64,000 nt of DNA from Anticarsia gemmatalis. Taxonomy: Eukaryota; Arthropoda; Insecta; Lepidoptera; Erebidae. Position numbers and translations under genes: made by a program. Location: NCBI RefSeq assembly GCF_050436995.1, contig NC_134775.1:10239170-10303169 (forward strand), read 5' to 3'. The notes below the pieces were generated by a model, which had not been told where the DNA came from, searched no databases, and saw only the letters and a list, made by a program, of their open reading frames with translations. Below are positions 47,532 through 56,315 of this stretch, one piece after another. Within the stretch, counting starts at the first letter, position 1. Each line of letters begins with the position of its first letter.

Positions 47532-48142
47532 CTAATCAGTCATTGTATAAACACGGTATATTTAAAATTTCAGTCAATTTTAACCAATAGTTTAAGAATG
47601 ACAACTTGTTAAAATTTTGAATTTTGTCGCTCACTGATTCACTGATTCACTGATTCTCTGACTCACTGACTCACCGATCATCAAAAGTCTAAGGTACTTC
47701 TAGCAGACTTAAAAGCTTAAAATCTATACTAATATTATAAAGCTGAAGAGTTTGTTTGTTTGTTTGTTTGTTTGTTTGAACGCGCTAATCTCAGGAACTA
47801 CTGGTCCGATTTGAAAAATTTTTTCAGTGTTATATAGCCTATTTATCGAGGAAGGTTATAGGCTATATATCATTACGCTACTACTAATAGGAGCAGAGTA
47901 CCAGTGAAAAATGTTACAAAATCGGGGAAAATTTTAACCCATTCCACTTATGTGACGCAAGCGAAGTTGCGCGGGTCAGCTAGTTTAGAATACAAATAGG
48001 GTTTAGTGTCTTAATCATGGGAAAAATTTAATATTTTCTAATTTCGGTCCAGTTTTCTAAATACACCAACTGCAACAATAACTTTGTAGTCTCATATAAA
48101 TGTTTAAGATTACAAGGTTACATTTGCAGTTAATAAATTATT
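47532..48142 (+). repeat. Direct repeat R2 (with Helitron insert)
   Basis: Second copy of the repeat at 44705-45057, same direction, interrupted by the Helitron-like element at 47723-47983. The two copies bracket the gene at 45240-46830, so they could be ends of one mobile unit or products of a tandem duplication. The copies differ at a low level. Confidence 0.7.
47723..47983 (+). mobile_element. Helitron-like element with preserved empty site
   Basis: Starts TCTATACTAATATTATAAAG and ends GTTGCGCGGGTCAGCTAG. The flanks read AGCTTAAAA before and TTTAGAATA after; in repeat R1 (about 44898) the same flanks are contiguous. So the element sits between A and T with no target duplication, the mode known for Helitrons. 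Confidence 0.9.
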
Positions 48143-48462
48143 ATTACTGTAGAAAATAAAATAAATAGGTGTAAACAGGTACCTACTATATGAGGCATAA
48201 CGGGAGGGGGTATAGGGTGGGTAAGGGTGTTTAGCCCATGAAACTGAACAACATTCCCATAGAAAAATATGTTGAATTATGAAAAAAAAAACGTCTTTCC
48301 AGACAAATTGGACTTATGTTCGCTCTGCAAAAAGAAGTGAGATGCCATCAAAAACATTTGTAAAAACCTCAAGTCTCGCCGTAAAAAGTTGTGAGATCTA
48401 TATAATACTAAGTCGAATAATCTATTTAGTGTCTACTTAAAGGACCTTCTGTCTTAAGTTAT

Positions 48463-51400
48463 TCTATCTATCTAATCAGCCCGTATCCACCCACTGTTGA
48501 GTATAGGCCTCCCCCTCAGCACGCCACTTTATACGGTCCTCCGCTTGTCTCATCCATTTCGGCCCTACACATTTAACAATGTTGTTCGACCATCTAGTTG
48601 CAGGCCTTCCTTGAGACCTTCGCCCATTCCATGGCCGCCATTCAGTGATTGCTTTGGTCCACCTTCCGTCTTCACGTCTAGCCAAATGTCCTGCCCATTG
48701 CCACTTAAGTTTGGTTATCCGCGTGCCCACATCTACGACTTTAGTTCTACGGCGTATTTCGACGTTGGGTACGCGGTCAACGAGAGAAATGCCAAGCATG
48801 GCACGCTCCATAGCTCTTTGCGCTACTTTAATTTTGTGGAGGCATGCTTTATTGAGCGACCATGTCTCGGCTCCATAAGTGAGAATAGGCAAGACACATT
48901 GGTTGAATGTCTTGGTCTTCAGACATTGTGGTATCTTCGATTTGAATACGTCATCCAGTTTCCCAAAAGCAGCCCAACCTAGCTGGATTCGTCTAGCAAT
49001 CTCTTTGATCTGTGAGTCGGAACCAAAGGATAAACGATGCCCAAGATAGATGTATTCCTGTACTGTTTCGATGTGAGCGTTACCTACCGTAACAGCAGGT
49101 AAAGCTCGTGTGGAGTTCGTCATTATCTTGGTCTTGGACATGTTCATCCTAAGGCCGATTTTTAATGATGCTTCATGTAACTCCTTAAGCATGTCTTGGA
49201 GATCAGCAACGTTCTCAGCGAATAGGACCAGATCGTCGGCAAAACGCAGGTGCGACAGAAATTGACCATTGATATTAATGCCTCTCTCACTCCAATCTAT
49301 GGTCTTTAATATGTCCTCTAAGACGGCAGTAAAGAGTTTGGGTGAGAGAGTATCCCCTTGACGTACTCCCCGCTTGATGGGTACGAGGTCAGTTAAAGTT
49401 TGCATACGCACCTGCATAGTGGCTGTATTGTATAGCTCTCGGAGTATATCAACGTAGCGTTTGTCAATATTGCAACGATGGAGGGAATTGAATACCGCCC
49501 AGTGTTCGACACTGTCGAAAGCCTTTTCGTAGTCTACAAATGCAACACTTAGCGGTCGATTATATTCTTTACTTCTCTCCATCAATTGCTTTACCGTGTG
49601 AATATGGTCCATGGTCGAGAATCCATTCCGGAAGCCAGCTTGCTCTACAGGTTGGTAATCGTCAAGCTGGCGAGTCATTCTATTACACAGGACTTTGGCA
49701 AACAGTTTGTATACCTGAGAGAGAAGGCTTATGGGGCGATAGTTGGACAGAACAGTGATGTCCCCCTTTTTGTGTAGAATTGTGACGATTGCGTTCTTCC
49801 AATCTTTAGGTGTAATGGCATTTGACAGCACTGCGTTAAAAAGTTTAGTGAGCACATTGAGAACAGGCGAGCCTCCCGCCTGTAGCATTTCTACAGATAC
49901 ACCGTCCACCCCTGATGTTTTACCACGTTTCATTTTCCTTAGAGCATACTCAACTTCGTCTTTCATAATGGCAGGTAGTCCGTCTTTTTCTAGGTATTCT
50001 ACGGGCTCAGCTCTAGGATCTCTCTGGTCTAGTGTATCTGGTTCAGATTTTTTACTTGTGTATAGTTCTTTGTAAAACTCTTCAACAGCGTGTAATATTG
50101 CTTCTGAATCCGTTGTGGTGCTACCGTCACTACATTTTATTTTGTGTATTACATGTGTTGTGGTGTTTAATTTTCTCCGAAAAACTTTAGGTCCTTTATT
50201 TTCTTTTATGGTTTCTGTTATTACTCTTGTATTGTGTGCGCGCATATCTTTTCTTATGGATTTATTAATAATTTTATTTATATTCTGAAGCTGTTTTTGA
50301 TCAGGAATGTTATTGTTACGCATCTCTCTTCTCTGAGCAAGCAATGACAGCGTATTTTGAGTGAGCTTGGTCTCTTTGGGTTTATTTATACCAATGTGCT
50401 TTTTAGTGGTGTCCACAATAATTTTGCAGAAATTCTCACTCAAGGAGTTAATATTTTGGTCATCTTCGATGAGAATAGAGAACCTATTTTTTTAATTCTA
50501 GTTGGAATTCTACTTGCAGGTAACTATAGCTGGCAGTATCGTAAGAAGGCTTGCAGGTTTTTACTAAAGCTGTTCTTTCTTTGGTAAGATTATATGAAAA
50601 TGTGGCTCGAACTAAGCGATGATCGCTTCCAGTTTTAAAGTGATTTAGGACACTGACATCTGTGATTATATTTTTGTTTGGGCTAATAACGTAGTCTATC
50701 TCATTCCGAGTTTTTCCGTCCGGGCTGACCCACGTCCATTTTCTAGAAGGTCTCTTTTTGAAAAACGTGTTCATGGCATACAGCTTTTGTTGCTCTAGAA
50801 AATTTACGAGTGTTTGTCCCCTTGTGTTGCGTCTTCCCAAGCCATAATGTCCTACAGCACTTTCATTCATCAGAGGTTGGCCTATTTTTGCATTAAAATC
50901 ACCTAAAAGGATGGTATAGTGGCAAGGATTTTCATCATACGCTTGTTTTACTTGCTCATAGAAGACTTCAACTTCTTCTTCCGCGTGATCTGAGGTAGGC
51001 GCGTAAACTTGTACAACTTTAAGGGCGTATCTATTACTTAGTTTAATAATAACATAGCATACTCTTGAAGAGATGCTTTTGATATTTTGAATGGCAAATG
51101 CTATCCTTTTGTTGAGAAGAAATCCAACTCCTCCATAAGAGGAGTCCTCAAGCCCCTGATGGTAAAATACGTGTCCGCAAGTTAGTTTTTCCAGATGTTC
51201 GCCTTTTCTCCTAACCTCAGACAAGCCTATAACATCCCATTTTATCTTATCAACTTCTTCTAATAACTCCGTTAGCCGATCATTATTGCTCAAAGTCCTT
51301 GTATTAAACGTAGCCAGGGTCATCGTTTGACAGCCGGATCTCTGCCAGGGATTCTTAGCACCCTCTGTTCTACCGGAACCGTAACCGCTGCCGGAGCTAG

Positions 51401-51612
51401 GAATGGTAGAACTGCTGGGGACTGAGGGCCGATTTTTATTGGCGTGTTTCATTTGGGAGGGGGGATTTTAGCCTTAAAACACCACGCTGGCCAATGCGTC
51501 TTGGTGAGTTTTTCGTCAGAGCCTCGTTCGTTGTTCAGCAGGGTGCACCACGGGCAGGTGAGGTTGACTTTGGACAAAAAGATGTAATTATTGTCCCATA
51601 CAAGTATGTCCA
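48463..51612 (-). mobile_element. RTE-clade LINE 2, full length
   Basis: A 3150-bp element flanked by the 9-bp duplication TAAGTTATT (48454-48462 and 51613-51621). The 3' end on the minus strand is GGGCTGATTAGATAGATAG, a short tandem tail as in RTE elements. The 5' region contains TTGGCCAGCGTGGTG, shared with the tRNA-headed SINE. One large ORF fills it. It inserted inside the arm of a foldback element. Confidence 0.9.
48476..51452 (-). pseudogene. RTE endonuclease-reverse transcriptase with one frameshift
   Basis: Starts MKHANKNRPSVPSSSTIP. Endonuclease: LATFNTRTLSNNDRLTELLE, LSEVRRKGEH, LLGDFNAKIG, RNEIDYVISPN, TGSDHRLVRA. RT: YRPISLLSQVYKLFAKVL, EQAGFRNGFSTMDHIHTV, AFVDYEKAFDSVEHW, RQGDTLSPKLFTAVL, FADDLVLFAE near residue 737, ending YTQQWVDTG. 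About 990 codons. A run of seven T at 50477-50483 (seven A in the coding strand) shifts the frame; six would keep LELKNRFSILIEDD continuous. All catalytic motifs are intact, so it is a young copy or carries a sequencing error in the run. Confidence 0.85.
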
Positions 51613-52640
51613 TAAGTTATTACGTATGTTATTATCATGCCAACTTAAAAAAAATACCTTTAAAACAAATATATCGACTTGGTCATCGCACGAAAACACA
51701 AATTAGCCATTAACATTTCAGGAACATTAACTTCTCGTCGTGCTGTGTAGTGTGATACATACTAATAATCAAATCATGCGATGGCCAGGTCGGTCTATTT
51801 GTTTTAAAGGTATTTTTTTTAAGTTAGCATGATAATAACATACGTAATAACTTAAGACAGAAGGTCCTTTAAGTAGACACTAAATAGATTATTCGACTTG
51901 GTATTATATAGATCTCACAACTTTTTACGGCGAGACTTGAGGTTTTTACAGAATGTTTTTGATGGCATAATTTTTATCGATATTTATAACTAAACCAATG
52001 CAGGTCCGCAAAGGTGGCCATCCAAATTTGGCCGCAATTAATTTTAATTAAAATGTAATTAATTATTTATTTTTGAACAATTACGTTCACTTGTAATTGT
52101 TAAAAAATATATATCATTAGAAAGAAATATACCTGAGATACCGAGAAAGGTCAAGGTGCCATCCCTCACTTAGCCGCAACCTAATGTCAGCCAGGTGTAA
52201 ACAGGTATAATTTCGTTAAATATATACGTTCATAATGTATTATCATGTTATACATACCAAATTGAAGATTAATTCTTTCCCTACATGATGAGATATAGGT
52301 GCCTATGCAAAAATGCCCGCAAATAGTGACTGCCAACGATTAAAGATAAATAAAAGCGAGAGAAACTTAAGATAAACACCGCATGTCGAATAAAGATAGA
52401 GCATGCCAGCTGCTTGTCGTTTTCATGCTACTGCGCATACGTCCATAGATAAGGTGCTCAACTAGTAGCTCGCGTAAAAATGCAACTTTTTTTTATTATA
52501 AAAAAATATAAAAAATTATAAAAAATATAAACACTTCTTTATCAAAAAAAATGATAAAAATTACAAAAATGATAAAAAAGATTTTACAGTTAGATAATTA
52601 TCAATACATATCGGAGTACTTGTAACGAAAACATTTTCAT

Positions 52641-52901
52641 TTACGTACTATCGTCACTTGAATCATCAGAACTGTCACTCTCATATGTTGAAACGTCAGA
52701 ATCTTTATCGTTTGTATCTTCTGAAGATTGTTCAATTAAATCACAAATAACATCTTCTACTTGCTGTGGCATTGAATCTCCAATGAACCATGTTGGTTTT
52801 AAAGTTTCATCTAAAATCCAACCATTATTTTCAGGTTTAAATCTGATGCAATCTGGATGAGTGGCATTTTGCCACATTGAATTAACGAAGATCATACGCA
52901 A
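52641..52901 (-). pseudogene. C-terminal fragment of an insect repeat gene
   Basis: Reads NSMWQNATHPDCIRFKPENN, then GWILDETLKPTWFIGDSMPQ and an acidic Ser-rich tail. The NGWxLD and WFxGxxxP pattern is what I associate with the C-terminus of an insect multicopy family whose middle part is seen at 63681-64000. No upstream coding was found in the same frame. Between 51966 and 52640 I see only AT-rich DNA. Confidence 0.45.
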
Positions 52902-53462
52902 TAATTATTGTTGCAAGGATTTCAAGCATGGTGAAATAGTGCTTGAATTGAACCCTTTAAGTTTTTTCATAAAGGTCATGGCCCATTTAGTGTGAAAACT
53001 ATACCTACGGCGTACAGAAATGAAATATGGCGGGTATCAAAGACAAATGATTGTACTTTTCAATGGTAACTGGCGCATTATTGTGGCTGATGGGGATCAT
53101 AAAATAATAGTAATAAAAAATTGTAATCTACTGTAATTGAAAACTTAACTTATAACTTGTGGTTTTAGGGAAGAGAAAATGAAATACATGTTTTTTTTTA
53201 ATGTTTATTCAGCTTCATCAATATCTATTACATTGTCCAAGAAAGCAGCAGGTGTATCAATATTTTCTTGATGTCTGGCCCAGGATAAAAAGTATACTAC
53301 GCTTGCAATATGGGCACAACTTCCTATAGTGCGGCGGCCGTGAATACATGAACAGTAGTATCCCTCGATACTCTCTCGACCATGTCGTGTTGGATTCACC
53401 AAAACATAAGTATAATATTGTTTACTCCTGACATGTCGAGACTGAATTCTCCCTCTAATTAA

Positions 53463-55609
53463 CCCTACGATGGTAACATGATTTATACTTACGCGCAAGG
53501 TAACGGGGGGGCTACGTCACCCCAGAATAATAAATTGAATAAAAAAACATTGAGTTAATGAAAAATTTAACTTTTTATTCTTGAAACAAACTATAAGATT
53601 ATTCTTCTTGAGATCAATAGGTAACTAAATTACATTAAATTAAAAAATATATATATTTTTGGTAATTAAATACAATTCAAACAAATTTCTACACGATGTT
53701 CAGGACATGCAGGTCTTTTGCATTTTGAACAAAAAATCTTCACTTTTTTGTCATTTTTGCGAGGACACAACGCACATCGAGCTTGTTTTTTTAATTTGGT
53801 GGGGGGTTCACCGGACGGAACTTCTTCGGGGACATTTAGAATGGCCCTTATATTTCCCGCTAATTGTTGAGGTAAATTTGACTCCAGACGTCGTTTCATG
53901 TGAGGCTCTGCTAACTGCAATGCTAGTTTTTTTAGAAATCTGCTTCTATATTTGTTAGCTGGAATGTTGGGATGCTTAGTTTCTACATATAGAATCATAG
54001 AGTTGATCCCTGCTTGGTCTAACATACCAAAGAAGAACCTGAGAGGCCAGCGACGAGTACCCCGCGCAGTCGTGTAATTGTGCATCATTTTATCAAAGGT
54101 GTCAACGCCTCCCTTTGTCGCATTGTAGTCATCAATTATAACTGGCTTTTGCGTTATGGGATTGATCTCTTCCTTATTGTGCATAGTTGACAGCAGTATC
54201 ACGGACTTGTTGACCTTGGGAGTGAAGGAGACTAACGTTTTCTCGCGATCAAATGCAAACTGAGATGATAAAGCAGATTTTGATTTACTGGGTAAGAATG
54301 GTGGTGGTATCTCACGTTTGTTCTTTCGTAAAGTTCCAATACACGTCAGTCGATATTCCTTCAATAATTGGTCTGCAACTGGCACCGAGGTAAACCAATT
54401 ATCAAAGGTTATATTTCGTCCAGAACCTTTAATACTCTGAGCTCACTTTGTGACATAATATGCAGCCGTCTTTGCCTCGGTTCCTTTGCCTATGTAAGGA
54501 ATGGCATCAAACATATAATACGTCTTAGCATCACATATGGCTACAATTTTCATACCATATTTATCCGGTTTCGAAGATATATAAACACGAAAGGGACACT
54601 TTCCCCGAAATCCCAGCAACTGCTCATCAATCGTAACGTAACAACCTGGTTGGTAGGCTTTCGTACAACTGTCTATAAAAATCTTCCAGGCTTCCCGTAT
54701 GGGTGCAAATTTATCCTCTTTATCACGGCTATCTTTATCGTCAAATCTTAGGCAAAGTAGAAGAAAATTAAATCGACTTTCGGATATTATTGACTTATAA
54801 ACAGGGGTACTCGTTGGCGCCCACATTTCATTTGTACTTTTCCTGCTATCTTTGTTTACCGCAGCATAAAATAGTAAACCTATGAGTGCCTCTATCTCTG
54901 TTTTGTCTGTTTTATGAGTAAAACGTTGATCTTTATATTGGAGAGCACGTCTGACAATTTCTTGATTCGTATATGTAAGAACTATGTCGAGAGGTTTAGA
55001 AAATAAAGTCATAAAAGCATCTTTTTCTGTTTCAATGTTAGAATTGACTTGCATATATCTTGGGATGTTTACTATATTACGCTGAGGTGTTCTGCTTGAT
55101 GATGGCGCAGTAGCAGACCAAATATGTCCATTCTTACCTCTCACAACGCTTCCTCGAAACTGTGACAAAGGCACATCGTCGTCATCGTCTGAGCTAGAAA
55201 CAATGTCATCTCTTTCGGAATGCACGGAGACGTTATCTTCATTTTCAGAAGCTTCTTCGGACTCCAAAGGCTCTGCTTCACTCTCAGAATCATCAGCAAT
55301 GTTACTCAAGTACCGCTCTAGCTCTTCATAATTGCGAAACGCCATAATGAACTAAAATGAACGAAACAAAAAAATACACTTACATAAAAAATACCGACGT
55401 AAATAGTAACAGGGGTGACGCAGCACCCCATATGTACCTACAGCACGAAATCGATGTGTCGCCGCTCCCACCGCGCAACGGGTACTGACAGCTCACGGTA
55501 CGACAAGAGAATACACGAAATGCTAGAGCGAGACGGCAAATAGTTTTCTATAAATCGGCGCGTGATTGTTTGCGTGGGGTGATGGTGCACCCCTGTTACC
55601 ATCCTAAGG
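53463..55609 (-). mobile_element. piggyBac-family transposon with TTAA ends
   Basis: Flanked by TTAA at 53459-53462 and 55610-55613. Ends read inward: CCCTACGATGGTAAC and CCTTAGGATGGTAAC (13 of 15 equal). It encodes one transposase on the minus strand. 2.15 kb, close to the smallest autonomous piggyBac elements. It sits inside a SWIM gene reading frame. Confidence 0.9.
53666..55345 (-). pseudogene. piggyBac transposase with a single in-frame stop
   Basis: About 560 codons from MAFRNYEELERYLSNIADDS. An acidic N-terminal region is followed by the transposase core. Conserved Asp blocks are VTIDEQLLGFRGKCPF, NITFDNWFTSVP and NATKGGVDTFDKMM. The C-terminus is a Cys-rich zinc domain (CALCPRKND, FCSKCKRPACPEH). 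One TGA at 54443-54445, between AAYYVTK and AQSIKGSGRN, is the only break. Family role: cuts and pastes at TTAA, leaving no footprint on excision. Confidence 0.9.
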
Positions 55610-56096
55610 TTAATATTTTGTTGTCAACTAACATGCGGTGTCTGTACACTTCTAATGTGTACAGACCATTTGGTCGCATGTGCTCGCGGCAGTAAGATCT
55701 GGCTAATCTCAAGTGATAACTCCCCAATGTAAACAAAGTCAATTCCTCATATGTTAGTTGAGGGAAATCACCGAACGATGGATCATTACCATCAATAGGC
55801 ACGAAGGCTACTCTTTGCCTATTCATATATTATTATTTTCTTGTACATATTGTGCCAATTCATTCTCTCTTATTTTAAATAAATAAATAAAATAAAAATC
55901 ATTTATTACCAGTCCAGTTTTACAAAATTATGCTTATATCTACGACAACCCCACTAGGCGCAGCCTGTATCGGGGCTATCAATATTATGAACAATTGCCA
56001 GATCGGACTAGTTAACTTAAACTTAAAATGTACTTATTTATTAATAACACAAAAGGTAAGAGCATTTATGTATTTATGAGGAAGAATGCGTGTATT

Positions 56097-56200
56097 TCTG
56101 TGAGCGTGTGTGTGTGTATACGTGAGCGTGTGTGTGTCTGTGTGTATGTGTGCGTGAGTTTGGGTGTGTGTGCGTGAGTTTGGGTGTGTGTGTGTGTGTA

Positions 56201-56232
<32 letters not shown>

Positions 56233-56300
56233 TGTGTATGTGTGTGTGTGTATGTGTGTGTGTATGTGTGTGTGTATGTGTGTGTGTGTGTGTGTGTGTG
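56097..56300. repeat. CA/GT microsatellite in LINE 3' UTR
   Basis: A roughly 200-bp tract of TG repeats with interspersed TA and CG steps on the plus strand. It follows the ORF2 stop of the LINE. The His-Thr and Cys-Val open frames across it are repeat shadows. Confidence 0.9.
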
Positions 56301-56315
56301 TTAGTGACCCAATAA

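Larger units (their letters stand above)
48348..51965. mobile_element. Foldback element split by an RTE LINE
   Basis: Left arm 48348-48462 continues at about 51613-51700; right arm about 51778-51965 is its inverted copy. Shared text includes GCCATCAAAAACATT, TCAAGTCTCGCCGTAAAAAG and ACGTATGTTATTATCATGC. With the RTE removed, each arm is about 195 bp around an 80-bp centre. Non-coding. Confidence 0.75.
53205..55826 (-). pseudogene. SWIM zinc-finger gene split by piggyBac
   Basis: The part before the insert (55826-55614) reads MNRQRVAFVPIDGNDPSFGD, LTYEELTLFTLGSYHLRLAR and LVDNKI. After it (53462-53205) come LIRGRIQSRHVRSKQYYTYV, the SWIM motif YYCSCIHGRRTIGSCAHIAS and VVYFLSWARHQENI, with a stop at 53205. 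Cys-x-Cys ... Cys-x-His is the SWIM zinc-binding pattern. Joining the halves through one TTAA keeps the frame. This protein type is repeated across insect genomes, probably transposon-related; function unknown. A LINE tail ends ~45 bp upstream of the first Met, so an N-terminal part may be lost. Confidence 0.7.
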
